NCBI RefSeq assembly: GCF_000332515.2
Contig: NZ_AOGZ02000008.1
Coordinates: forward strand, 248,001 to 312,000
Source: Leptospira wolbachii serovar Codice str. CDC
GTDB taxonomy: Bacteria > Spirochaetota > Leptospiria > Leptospirales > Leptospiraceae
Direction: 5' to 3'
DNA: 64,000 bases
The notes under the pieces were generated by a model, which made no database searches, had not been told where the DNA came from, and saw only the letters and a list, made by a program, of their open reading frames with translations. A program made the position numbers and the translations under genes. Positions 35,980 to 44,980 of the stretch are shown piece after piece. Within the stretch, counting starts at the first letter, position 1; every line of letters starts with the position of its first letter.

Positions 35980-36864
35980 CTACTTCAAATACTTCTGAAA
36001 GAAACCAACAGCTCGCGATTCCGCTTCCTTCGGTTCAAAATTCCATAGCCGTTCGTGCCTATTGCATTCGGGTGACCAAAGAGATTTGGGTTCGCCCGCC
36101 TTCGCAAATAGATCCAGAGCATGGTGGTAGTCTACATAATCATCCATTTTGCAATGGAAAAGAGCGATGGGTCTTGGACTAATAGAGGCAATTTTGTCAA
36201 TCGGCCTTACTGAATCGATGTCCATCTCTCCACGTAAGTTGAGTGCGAGTTTAACTACGGGAATGAGAGGGTAATAGTGAATTCCAAAATCTCGTTTCGC
36301 AGATTCTACAAGAACATCAATGGCACTTCCATAACCGCTGCTAAAGAGACCGGCTTGGATCTCCGGATGGTCTGCCATCGCAATGATACTTGTGGCAGAT
36401 CCCATAGAAAAGCCAAAGATGCCAATCTTCTCGTAACCTTTTGTTTTTAAATAGGAAATAGCGGCTGTTACATCTTTTTGTTCATGAAATCCCATGGAAG
36501 CAAAACCGCCATGATTTCTACGTAAACTGAGGAGGAGTAAATTATATCCAGCATCGTGAAGGCTTTTTGCAAAGCGAATGCCTTCGTTTCTTTGTCCTCC
36601 ATGTCCATGCACTAGGATAATTGAAGCTTTAGATTGTTTGGCGGGGATCCAGTAACTAACAAGGTTAAGTTTGTCTTCGGTGGTGATCACCACTTCTTCG
36701 AACTGCAAACCTACCTCTGAAGGACCATTGCAGAATACATGGTGGTCCAAGCTGCAATTGACTTTTGGATATAGAACCAAACTAGAAAAATAATAAGCAG
36801 CTACGATAAGTAAGATGATACTAATTATCAATACAGAAATGGAAAACTTTTTGATTCGTTTCAT
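35980..36864 (-). CDS. Membrane-anchored alpha/beta hydrolase
   Basis: 294 residues. An N-terminal signal anchor (residues 8-30) precedes a serine hydrolase domain: oxyanion HGHGGQRNEG, the nucleophile elbow GFSMGSAT (Ser near residue 154), Asp in FHCKMDDYVDYHHA and the final His in CNRHERLW. It belongs with the BEM46/YqkD-like hydrolases; the substrate is unknown. It may have lost or gained its upstream context through the neighbouring insertion. Confidence 0.82.
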   Translation of the reverse strand: MKRIKKFSISVLIISIILLIVAAYYFSSLVLYPKVNCSLDHHVFCNGPSEVGLQFEEVVITTEDKLNLVSYWIPAKQSKASIILVHGHGGQRNEGIRFAKSLHDAGYNLLLLSLRRNHGGFASMGFHEQKDVTAAISYLKTKGYEKIGIFGFSMGSATSIIAMADHPEIQAGLFSSGYGSAIDVLVESAKRDFGIHYYPLIPVVKLALNLRGEMDIDSVRPIDKIASISPRPIALFHCKMDDYVDYHHALDLFAKAGEPKSLWSPECNRHERLWNFEPKEAESRAVGFFQKYLK

Positions 36865-36934
36865 GAGCCAATAAAAATAGGAAAATTTACAAATTCTGCA
36901 AGTAAAAAATAGAGAGTTTCCAAATTTAGGAGAA

Positions 36935-37366
36935 ATGGAAGCTGCTTTAAGTGTATTCTTTATTTGTTGTATGAGTGTCTTAAGTCCACTCTCTGGGGTC
37001 AGCGACGGGGAACTCCGTGGATGCCCGCCATCGCCTAACTGTGTTTCTAGTCAAAGTATGCAATACAACATTGTTCATAAAGTGGATCCGATCACGTACT
37101 CCACCTCTCGTCAAGTTGCCTATGAACGGATTGCTAAATACTTTCATGAGTCCGAAAATATTTATATTAGTGAAGAGAAAGAAGGTGAATACATTCGTGT
37201 AATTTTTTTCACAAAGGTCTTTCGCTTTCCGGATCGAGTGGAGATTTACTTTCCCCCGGATAAACAGGAAGCTCAAGTTCGTTCCCAGTCGATCCTCGGA
37301 TTATGGGACATCTTTGCCAATCGAAGGCGCGTGAATCAGTTTCGAGAGTTACTCGCAAAAGAATAA
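36935..37366 (+). CDS. DUF1499 family protein
   Basis: 143 residues from ATG at 36935, preceded by AGGAGA. After a hydrophobic N-terminus, the family motif CPPSPNCVSSQS is followed by RFPDRVEIYF and VRSQSILGLWDIFANRRRV, the DUF1499 signature. Function is unknown. Its end meets the renalase-like gene tail to tail within three bases. Confidence 0.88.
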   Translation: MEAALSVFFICCMSVLSPLSGVSDGELRGCPPSPNCVSSQSMQYNIVHKVDPITYSTSRQVAYERIAKYFHESENIYISEEKEGEYIRVIFFTKVFRFPDRVEIYFPPDKQEAQVRSQSILGLWDIFANRRRVNQFRELLAKE

Positions 37367-37368
37367 AC

Positions 37369-38466
37369 TTACAATAAATCGTTATGAGAGAGAAAATAAA
37401 TCCCTCCAATAATCCTTTCGATCTTTGCACCAAAAAGCCAATCACCTAGGATCGTAAACCCAGTATCTTTGCAGAGATGTTTCCAGTTTTCAAAGGCTTC
37501 GGAATCCAGATCCAGTGCACCTTCCCTTCCTAGTAGGGGCATCTGTGCTTGCGCATACTTCCACCGATGGTTCCAAATTAAGTTCGGTTCCGGGGCATTG
37601 AACTTTTCTTGCAAACCTTTGATGAGATAATCTTTGTATTTTGCGTTCGGATTTCTTTTTTCATCCATCCAATCTTCAAAGTGCGTCTCCGAAAATAGAG
37701 CGCCAAATTGTACAAGCAGGGCAGAACCTGTATGAAATTCTTTGGGATACTTGAGACTTTCCCAACTTTGGTATTCCCAATCGCTTCCAGGCTCTAGATT
37801 CGTATTGATTGGAATCTTCGCATCTGGATCTAAGGAGAGTGACTTCCATTCGGGTTTCCATTTGTCCCAATAGAAATAACTAACTAATGTTTTACGGTAA
37901 TCATTATAATTATTTAAAAATTCGATCCATCGATTGAGTTTGGATTTTTCTTTTGAACGATGGAATATCTCTAAAATCTGAGGAATGGGAAGGGTTAAGA
38001 TGACTGAGTGAGTACAAATTGTATCTGTTTGTTTGGTAGCTGAATTATAAAATTCTAAATTCCAAGTATGATCATCGTTTCGTTCCATTTTCTTTAAAGT
38101 ATGGCTTTGGATTGGTTTTACATTCCCTAACATAGAAGATACTAAATCGGACATACCTAATGCTGGATAAAAATGGGCATCGCTATAGATAGGTTTTGTC
38201 TGTAAAGAAACTGACTCGGACTTCCAAATTTCTAAAATAGAATATTTTGTTTCTTGTCCGAGCCAACGCACTTCCATAGGATCACGAAACATAGTGGCAC
38301 CAAAGTCAAAGGTAGAGGGATCATTCCCTTGTTTACTAGATACTCTTCCTCCGGAATTTCTTCCTTTATCGTAGACAACCACACTTGGATTTAACATCGC
38401 AATGGCGGCTCCAGTAATTCCGGCTCCAATGACTACAGGGACTTGGTAACAATAATTTGGTTCCAT
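37369..38466 (-). CDS. Renalase-like FAD-dependent oxidoreductase
   Basis: About 365 residues from ATG at 38464-38466 (a TTG at 38487 would add seven). The N-terminal dinucleotide site VVIGAGITGAAIA, the GGRVSSKQ motif of amine-oxidase/renalase flavoproteins and DFGATMF follow in order. C-terminal FTILGDWLFGAKIERIIGG completes the FAD-binding fold. The partner substrate is unknown (renalases oxidise altered NAD(P)H). Convergent with the DUF1499 gene. Confidence 0.8.
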   Translation of the reverse strand: MEPNYCYQVPVVIGAGITGAAIAMLNPSVVVYDKGRNSGGRVSSKQGNDPSTFDFGATMFRDPMEVRWLGQETKYSILEIWKSESVSLQTKPIYSDAHFYPALGMSDLVSSMLGNVKPIQSHTLKKMERNDDHTWNLEFYNSATKQTDTICTHSVILTLPIPQILEIFHRSKEKSKLNRWIEFLNNYNDYRKTLVSYFYWDKWKPEWKSLSLDPDAKIPINTNLEPGSDWEYQSWESLKYPKEFHTGSALLVQFGALFSETHFEDWMDEKRNPNAKYKDYLIKGLQEKFNAPEPNLIWNHRWKYAQAQMPLLGREGALDLDSEAFENWKHLCKDTGFTILGDWLFGAKIERIIGGIYFLSHNDLL

Positions 38467-38499
38467 AATTTGATCGCTCTTAGTCAAAGCGAATTCAAA

Positions 38500-38739
38500 T
38501 TATAATTGTTTAATAAGAGCTTTCAAATCATTAATTAAGGAAAAGGGGACTGGTTTGATTTCTTCGGCAAGTTGGATGGTTTCTTGGATCGTGCGAGTAA
38601 GTACCTGCTTTTCCGCAGCATAAGCTGCTTGTGGTAATTTGGACTTGTTTTTTTTGAAAATGGTAACTTTGTTATCAATGATTTCGATCATTTGGTTCAA
38701 ATACTGAATCTTTTGGTCCATAAACAAAAGATGTAACAT
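38500..38739 (-). CDS. Small hypothetical protein
   Basis: 79 residues, or 73 from a second ATG (38719-38721). It is charged and helical, with LNQMIEIIDNKVTIFKKNKSKL suggesting a short coiled coil. No family is recognised. It lies between the renalase-like gene and the divergent methyltransferase gene, 11 bases from the latter. Confidence 0.5.
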   Translation of the reverse strand: MLHLLFMDQKIQYLNQMIEIIDNKVTIFKKNKSKLPQAAYAAEKQVLTRTIQETIQLAEEIKPVPFSLINDLKALIKQL

Positions 38740-38750
38740 AGCAGGAAGAA

Positions 38751-39374
38751 ATGAGAAACCAATTTTTCACTAAAGGACAGAAATTCAGCGTAGGGGATCC
38801 AATGACAGATACCTTATGGGATTCTTACCTTCCCGAAAAATTCCAAACTCTTTCTCCTTTCCAATGGACCCCCATTTCTGTCATTGAAAGGACATGGAAA
38901 TATCTTTCTGCAGATGGTGTGACATCGGTTGTGGATTTAGGATCGGGGGTAGGAAAGTTTTGTATTCATCTTTCTCTTCTTTCCAATCATTCTATTGATA
39001 TCTTAGGGTTGGAAGATAGAGAGGAATTGGTTTCACTTTCAAACTCTTTGAAAGTAAATTGGGAGACACCTAATGTAGAATTTCGAAAGGAAAATTTTTT
39101 AAAAGAATTTCCTGTTGGTCGTTCTCATTATTACTGCTTTAATCCTTTGTATGAAACCATGAAGGGCAGCCATTCCATCGATTCTATTAAACAGAAATCG
39201 GCAATTCAGTTTTTGAAAGATTTACAATCCCTAAAACAGAATTTATTATTACTTACACCGAAATCGAAGCTTATCACCTTTCATGGATTTGGTGGAAATT
39301 TTTTACCGGGATTTCGAGTTGTAGTAAAAGAGGAGATCTCTGGTGGAGAGTACCTTGTTTGGGAAAGAGAATGA
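38751..39374 (+). CDS. Class I SAM-dependent methyltransferase
   Basis: 207 residues. The SAM motif I is VVDLGSGVGKF near residue 63, with the acidic residue ending the next strand (LGLEDRE). A catalytic-type FNPLYE motif follows near residue 130. It resembles lysine/DOT1-like or RNA methyltransferases, but the substrate cannot be told. The ATG at 38751 has AGGAAG upstream. The stop lies in the loop of a hairpin (39355-39390). Confidence 0.75.
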   Translation: MRNQFFTKGQKFSVGDPMTDTLWDSYLPEKFQTLSPFQWTPISVIERTWKYLSADGVTSVVDLGSGVGKFCIHLSLLSNHSIDILGLEDREELVSLSNSLKVNWETPNVEFRKENFLKEFPVGRSHYYCFNPLYETMKGSHSIDSIKQKSAIQFLKDLQSLKQNLLLLTPKSKLITFHGFGGNFLPGFRVVVKEEISGGEYLVWERE

Positions 39375-39390
39375 GTTCTTTCCCAAACAA
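39355..39390. terminator. Bidirectional terminator hairpin over the methyltransferase stop codon
   Basis: TTGTTTGGGAAAGA (39355-39368) and TCTTTCCCAAACAA (39377-39390) form a perfect 14-bp stem with an eight-base loop. The methyltransferase stop (39372-39374) is in the loop, so the stem's left arm is coding. A T-rich tail AGTTTTATT follows. It can also serve the convergent APC permease gene. Confidence 0.75.
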
Positions 39391-39427
39391 AGTTTTATTG
39401 AAGTTCTGAATCTAAACTTCGTTAGGT

Positions 39428-40867
39428 TCAAGATGTCTTTCTTTGTAAGTGCGGCTTCGCTATCAAAAGATAGAGAAGCCCTGAAGAAATAACAACGAGG
39501 GTAGTAAAGATCATTCCATAATTAATAAACCATGGTTCATCGGGAGTCCTCGGCCAAACCATATTGGCGACGGCTGTGATACCATAAAAAAGAGCCAATG
39601 CATTGATCCAAACTCCCAGTCTTCCTAAGGTAAAAGAGCCTTTTGGCTTCCAACCATGATAACGTGCATACAAGGCCGCAAGGATAACCATTTGGAAAGC
39701 AATATAGATTCCTGCTGAAGCAAAACTAATGATGGTGGTGACTGCATCTTGCAACCAATGCCCCATACTTGCGATAAGAATAGGAATGAGACCTGTAATG
39801 AGGAGGGCATTCACAGGAACCTTTCCTGACTTGGAGAGATGGTTTAAGTATTTACTTCCAAAGATCATTCCATCTCGGGCAAATGAAAAGAGAAGCCGGC
39901 TTGCTGCAGCTTGTAAGCTGAGTAAACAGGATAAAAAAGATACCATAACCACTACGATGACCATACGATACCCCACAAGACCCATTGCTGAAACAAGAGT
40001 TGTGGTTACAGGATCACTGTCTACTCCTGAGATGGCTTTGTCCACATTGGGTAAGGCAAGGAGTAGAGCCAAACAAACAAAGGTGGCAGCTCCTCCTCCA
40101 ATATAAACAGTCATACGCATGGACTTTGGAATCGCAGAACTAGCATTTGGCGTTTCTTCCGCTACATCCCCACAAGCTTCAAACCCATAATAACAAAACA
40201 TTGCTGCTACTGAGGATGCTAAAAATGCTGGGAAATAATTAATACCTTCTCCAAAAGAGAAGGTATTCCATAAGATCGATATAGAATTTACTTTTGCAAA
40301 AATTAATAAATAACCACCAACAACTACAGCACCGATCAGTTCACATAAAAATCCAAAAAATGCAACTTGGGCGAGAAGTCTTGTTCCACTCAAATTGAGA
40401 ATGGTAGAGCAAAGAATCATAAGGATGGCAATCCAGATAAAACCCGAGTTGCCAAATTCCACACCAAGGAGTTGGTTAAGAAAAGGAGCACCACCAACCG
40501 CAACGGCAGCAACTGTAGTAAAAAGTGCCCAAGCATAAACCCATGCTGACATCCAAGCCCAACGTTCTCCTACCAATCGGAGCGCCCAGGGATAAATTCC
40601 ACCAGAGATCGGATACTGGGACACGATTTCCCCAAATACCAAACAGACTAGAAATTGTCCAAAACCCACGAGAAGGTAATTCCAAATCATGGGAGGACCA
40701 CCTGCTTGGATGGCTAGGGCAAATACGGAATAAACTCCCACCACTGGTGAGAGATAAGTGAAACCAAGGGAAAAATTTTCCCAAAAACTCATACTGCGTT
40801 CAAATTCGGATTTGAGTCCGAGAGCTTCTAATTGTGCCGAATCCCGATCCATAGATTTTTGATTCAT
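39428..40867 (-). CDS. APC-superfamily amino acid/amine permease
   Basis: 479 residues, about 12 membrane segments. The first helix holds SMSFWENFSLGFTYLSPVVG, and FEACGDVAEETPNASSAIP is a hallmark of the amino acid-choline transporter family. Long stretches such as FLASSVAAMFCYYG also fit. Substrate could be amino acids, choline or GABA. The start codon has AAGGA upstream. Divergent from the small lipoprotein gene. Confidence 0.88.
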   Translation of the reverse strand: MNQKSMDRDSAQLEALGLKSEFERSMSFWENFSLGFTYLSPVVGVYSVFALAIQAGGPPMIWNYLLVGFGQFLVCLVFGEIVSQYPISGGIYPWALRLVGERWAWMSAWVYAWALFTTVAAVAVGGAPFLNQLLGVEFGNSGFIWIAILMILCSTILNLSGTRLLAQVAFFGFLCELIGAVVVGGYLLIFAKVNSISILWNTFSFGEGINYFPAFLASSVAAMFCYYGFEACGDVAEETPNASSAIPKSMRMTVYIGGGAATFVCLALLLALPNVDKAISGVDSDPVTTTLVSAMGLVGYRMVIVVVMVSFLSCLLSLQAAASRLLFSFARDGMIFGSKYLNHLSKSGKVPVNALLITGLIPILIASMGHWLQDAVTTIISFASAGIYIAFQMVILAALYARYHGWKPKGSFTLGRLGVWINALALFYGITAVANMVWPRTPDEPWFINYGMIFTTLVVISSGLLYLLIAKPHLQRKTS

Positions 40868-41008
40868 GAAACGTCCTTGTGTATAACTTTTCTTTTTTGA
40901 TTCCAGGATTGGTTTTAGAAGAGGCCTTGTTTTCTACAAACGATTTTGTTTTTCCATTGACGAATGAAATTTGTGAAACTAACTTCTTTTCTGTTACGGA
41001 AATAAGAT

Positions 41009-41263
41009 ATGAAACAAACAATAATATTAGCAATGCTATTATCACTTACGCTTAGTTGCGCCAGTTCGGAATCAAAAGACGGTGCTTCCGATGAACCCGG
41101 TCTTATGAATAAAATCATTGAAAAGGCCAATTCAGAAGAGGGCCAAAAGGCAATCCAAATGGGAAAGGAGAAACTCCAAGACCCTGCCACACAAGAAAAA
41201 CTAAAAGGATTACTCTCTAAGGAAAAAAAGAAAAAAGAAGTCCCTGGCGTTCCCGCACAGTAA
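41009..41263 (+). CDS. Small lipoprotein
   Basis: 84 residues. Lipobox LSLTLSC at residues 11-17, then a short helical, lysine-rich domain (LMNKIIEKANSEEGQKAIQMG, LKGLLSKEKKKK). No family is recognised. The ATG at 41009 follows AATAAGAT. A terminator hairpin lies just after the stop. Confidence 0.75.
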   Translation: MKQTIILAMLLSLTLSCASSESKDGASDEPGLMNKIIEKANSEEGQKAIQMGKEKLQDPATQEKLKGLLSKEKKKKEVPGVPAQ

Positions 41264-41282
41264 TTTCTGTAAACTTTTTTAC

Positions 41283-41319
41283 ATAACCTATCTATCGAAT
41301 TACCGGATAGGTAGGTTAT
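41283..41319. terminator. Terminator-like hairpin between convergent genes
   Basis: ATAACCTATCTATC (41283-41296) pairs with GATAGGTAGGTTAT (41306-41319), 13 of 14 bases complementary, loop of nine bases. It has no strong T-run, so its strength is uncertain, but it sits between the two convergent stops. Confidence 0.6.
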
Positions 41320-41337
41320 CGTCTTAAACTAAAAACT

Positions 41338-42435
41338 TCAAAATCTTCCAAATTCTTCGTTCCCTCCCGATAGTTTCCCAATTTCCTTTTGAATCCAATT
41401 TAATACTTGGATAGAATCACTCGGTTCACAAAAGAAATGTAAAGAATAGGTCTCCGTAGAATGATCGTTCACTAGATATAGCGTATTTTGTTTTAGTAAA
41501 ATTTCCTCCCAATTGGCAAAAGGATAGAGCTTTCCATTCCAATACATTACGTCATTTGAGATTTTGATTTCCTTTTTTCTTTTCTTATTCCACCAAACAT
41601 ACGCTAAAGGTAAAAAGCCGAATCCAAAAGAAAGAATGAAAAATGTCACTTGGTAAGTGTTTGGAGGAAATGTCTCCCATGAGGTAACGGAAAGATCAAA
41701 GGCTGAACCAATAAAAAAATGAATCATTAAAGTAAAAGCAAAACTTACACTGGCTGCAACCAAAGTATATAATTTAGGATTATAGTTTGATTTGAGTAGG
41801 TTATCCTGACCGATCTTCTCAATAGAAATTTGGGAACTTGGACTGAAAGTAATCTCCGATTCCCAAACTTCTTTTGGAATTTTTCTTTTATGAATTGGCA
41901 GATCAAGTTCTGTATAAGGGATTAAGACTCCAGATTCATTTTTTATGGACACTTTTAAGAATTTTGCAATTCTTTCACCTATCAAACGTAATTCGGGGAA
42001 AATTGTCGATTCTGCAAGAGGAATTGTTTCCCCATTCCATTGGCCGAGAACAGTATATACGGTAATTGTTTTTGATCCATTTTTTGTTTTCACAGTATAA
42101 GTATATTCTGAGTACGTTAGAAATTGGAGTGAGTCCCAGGGAATGGTTTTGACTTGTTTGTTGGTTTCCATCAAACGAATGGATCTGTTGATCGAATCTA
42201 TTTCGGTCCATTTAGGCTTTTGCAAAACTTTTAGTAGGAAGTGTGGCATTAAAAAAAAGAAAAAACCCATTCCACAGACCACCACGAGAATTAAGGGATC
42301 TGTATTGAAAATCTCTGAACTATATAAGGTTGGGATAAGGATTCCTAGAACGACTATATCCATAGCGACGAGAATCCAATGGATCGTGGTATTGTTTTTT
42401 GAACGGTGGTCTCTAAAGCGTAAGGTCGATTCCAT
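41338..42435 (-). CDS. Membrane protein of unknown function
   Basis: 365 residues with about four hydrophobic segments: two near the N-terminus (residues 20-40 and 47-68) and two around 225-265. Between and after them are soluble parts with IDSINRSIRLMETNK and MYWNGKLYPFANWEEILL, which resemble a PH-like or YcxB-type beta fold. No family can be named. Divergent from the TonB-dependent receptor gene, 76 bases apart. Confidence 0.7.
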   Translation of the reverse strand: MESTLRFRDHRSKNNTTIHWILVAMDIVVLGILIPTLYSSEIFNTDPLILVVVCGMGFFFFLMPHFLLKVLQKPKWTEIDSINRSIRLMETNKQVKTIPWDSLQFLTYSEYTYTVKTKNGSKTITVYTVLGQWNGETIPLAESTIFPELRLIGERIAKFLKVSIKNESGVLIPYTELDLPIHKRKIPKEVWESEITFSPSSQISIEKIGQDNLLKSNYNPKLYTLVAASVSFAFTLMIHFFIGSAFDLSVTSWETFPPNTYQVTFFILSFGFGFLPLAYVWWNKKRKKEIKISNDVMYWNGKLYPFANWEEILLKQNTLYLVNDHSTETYSLHFFCEPSDSIQVLNWIQKEIGKLSGGNEEFGRF

Positions 42436-42511
42436 ATTGGTTCCTTCTGGGAAATTTCTGTTGACCTTAGGGACTCTAAATGAACTCTTGTCTCAAAATC
42501 AAATTATATAT

Positions 42512-44980
42512 ATGAAAATAAAACCAATTCTTAAAATTACTCTCTCTTTCTTATTGGTTCTTTGCCTAATGGGGGGCAATGTTTTTGCACAAGAACTTGG
42601 ACCTAAGGCAAATCCCGAAGAAACTCTACCGACAAATCCAAATGTCGAAAATCCAAGTCCAGAAGAGAATCCTGAAGATCCGAAATGGAAGAAAGCAGAA
42701 ATTCGGGTGATCGGAGATAAAAAAGACTTAAAACGAATTCCTGGTTCTGCGACCATCATTACGAAAAAATTTTTAGAAGAGACTCGGCCAACGGACAATA
42801 TGGAAGTTTTGCGTCGTGTTCCAGGAGCTAACATCCGTTATCAAGATCCTGCAGGTCTCACTATGAATTTGGGATTTCGGGGTGTGAGTGGCGAGGTTTC
42901 AAGAAAGGTTCTTATCCTTGAAGATGGTCTATTTACTTCTTTAAACCCTTATGGGGAACCCGAAATGTATTATACACCATCTATCGAACGAATGGAACGC
43001 ATTGAAGTGGTGAAGGGTTCAGGTTCCATTCTTTTTGGGCCATCGACCATCGGAGGGGTTGTCAATTTTATCACAAGACGTCCTCCTAAAGATCCCACGC
43101 TGAGTATCCAAACTATTGGGGGTGAAAATGCTTATTTCAGCCAAATGGTAAACTATGGTGGGACTTTTGGAAACACTGGATTTGACGTTAATGTCCTCAG
43201 GAAACAAGGTGATGGTTTTCGGGCGAACCAAGGTTACTTTGTGAATGAAGCAAATGTAAAAACCATACATCAGTTAAATGAGAAACACAATATTACTACT
43301 AAGGTTGGTTTTCACCAGCAAGAATCCCAAGCCACTTATGTGGGTCTTACCACAGGGATGTTTCAAAATAATCCTAAAGACAACCCTGCACAGAATGACA
43401 AACGAAGCATAGAACGTTATAGTTTTTCGATAGGACACGAGTGGACGATATCGGAAAAAACAAAAATGATTACGCGGGTGTATTCAGCTTATACAGAGCG
43501 TAATTGGGCTCGGCAAAACTATTCACGAAATTCAAGAGGTAGCACAATTCCCTCTGATGCCATCGCCACTTATGATGGAGAACCTTATACATCTAGAAAT
43601 AGTGATACCATTTGGATGCGAGGCACCAACGCTCATAGAGATAGAACATATAAATTTGCAGGTATAGAAACCAAATTACAAACAGAGATTGAAACAGGTC
43701 CCATCAAACATGAAATTGATTTGGGTACACGTTACCATATTGATATGGCAAAAGTTCAACTTCTCAATGGTCCTACAACACCAGACTTTGTTGTATACCC
43801 CAATGGAGTTGGATCAACACCGGCAGTTCTTTTACAATCCCAAACCAGTTTAGCCAATAGTGGAGAACTTAGGGATGATGAAAGACGTTCTGCAAAAGCG
43901 GTCTCTGTATATTTGCAAGATAGAATTCGCCTAACAGAGAAATTTTCTGTCATTCCTGGGGTTCGTTATGAATCCTTCACACAAACACGATCTATCAATC
44001 GTGCCAGAAGAGATTTTGATCCAGCTACCTTTGATTATTTTGCAGGAACAAATCCAACGGTTCAATTGGATAAAACAGCGACCACAAGAAACCAAATCGT
44101 TCTCCCCGGTTTTGGAACTACTCTGGATTTTGCAAAAAATATGACCTGGTTTACTGGAGTTCACCGTGGTTTTTCTCCTCCAAGATATGAATCTGCCATT
44201 TCTCCGACTGCTGAAGATTTAGTATTAAAACCAGAAAGATCCTGGAACTATGAAACGGGTGTTAGGGGAGATCTGACCGAATACTTAAGTGGTCAATTGG
44301 TTGGTTATTTATTAAACTTTGAAGATCAAATCATTAATAGTTCTGCCGCAGGTGGAAATTTTGGCTCAAGACCTGTAAATGCGGGAAGGTCCATTCATAG
44401 AGGTGTGGAATCCAATATGACTTTTGATTTTGGTCAATTTTGGAAACTGAACTATTCAATCCCTCTCGACATTATTTATACTAGAACGGAAGCAAAATCT
44501 AACCAATATACGTATAATCTTAATGCATGGACAAGAGGAGATTCCAATCCTTTAGCGCATATTGATACCAATGGGAACCGCCTTCCTTATGTTTCAAGAG
44601 ACATTCTCACACTTTCTATTGGAATTTCTAGTCGGAGTACGGGGTTTTATGCGCGAGTGGAGTGGCAGTATTTTTCAAAACAATTTCATGATTTAGAAAA
44701 CTCTAAAACTGTGAGTTGGTATGATACTGCTGGCTCTACCGCAGCCAATAGAACCATGCTTAATTATGCAGGAATTAAATCAGATGTTTCTGGACTTGAT
44801 GGAGAAATTCCTGCTTATGAACTTCTGAATGCAAATATTGGTTACAAAAAAGACAACTGGTCCGTGTTTCTTTCGGGGAAAAACTTACAAGACAGAAAAT
44901 ACATTTCTTCCCGTTTGCCAGAAGGAATCCAACCAGGTCCTTTTCGTCAGATTAATTTTGGTGTCACCTTACAGCTGTAA
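42512..44980 (+). CDS. TonB-dependent outer membrane receptor
   Basis: 822 residues from ATG at 42512, which gives a signal peptide (LSFLLVLCLMGGNVFAQE); the open frame extends 123 residues upstream but without support. The plug has EVLRRVPGANIRYQDPAG, LGFRGVSG, VLILEDGL and MERIEVVKGSGSILFGPSTIGGVVNF, the typical plug elements. The barrel ends QINFGVTLQL. A TonB box is not obvious and the last residue is Leu, not aromatic. Likely ligand: an iron siderophore or other chelate. Tail overlaps the next gene by 12 bases. Confidence 0.9.
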   Translation: MKIKPILKITLSFLLVLCLMGGNVFAQELGPKANPEETLPTNPNVENPSPEENPEDPKWKKAEIRVIGDKKDLKRIPGSATIITKKFLEETRPTDNMEVLRRVPGANIRYQDPAGLTMNLGFRGVSGEVSRKVLILEDGLFTSLNPYGEPEMYYTPSIERMERIEVVKGSGSILFGPSTIGGVVNFITRRPPKDPTLSIQTIGGENAYFSQMVNYGGTFGNTGFDVNVLRKQGDGFRANQGYFVNEANVKTIHQLNEKHNITTKVGFHQQESQATYVGLTTGMFQNNPKDNPAQNDKRSIERYSFSIGHEWTISEKTKMITRVYSAYTERNWARQNYSRNSRGSTIPSDAIATYDGEPYTSRNSDTIWMRGTNAHRDRTYKFAGIETKLQTEIETGPIKHEIDLGTRYHIDMAKVQLLNGPTTPDFVVYPNGVGSTPAVLLQSQTSLANSGELRDDERRSAKAVSVYLQDRIRLTEKFSVIPGVRYESFTQTRSINRARRDFDPATFDYFAGTNPTVQLDKTATTRNQIVLPGFGTTLDFAKNMTWFTGVHRGFSPPRYESAISPTAEDLVLKPERSWNYETGVRGDLTEYLSGQLVGYLLNFEDQIINSSAAGGNFGSRPVNAGRSIHRGVESNMTFDFGQFWKLNYSIPLDIIYTRTEAKSNQYTYNLNAWTRGDSNPLAHIDTNGNRLPYVSRDILTLSIGISSRSTGFYARVEWQYFSKQFHDLENSKTVSWYDTAGSTAANRTMLNYAGIKSDVSGLDGEIPAYELLNANIGYKKDNWSVFLSGKNLQDRKYISSRLPEGIQPGPFRQINFGVTLQL

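Noticed and set aside
42143..42511. 123-residue N-terminal extension of the TonB receptor frame
   Set aside because: It crosses the divergent neighbour and its promoter; ATG at 42512 gives a clean signal peptide.
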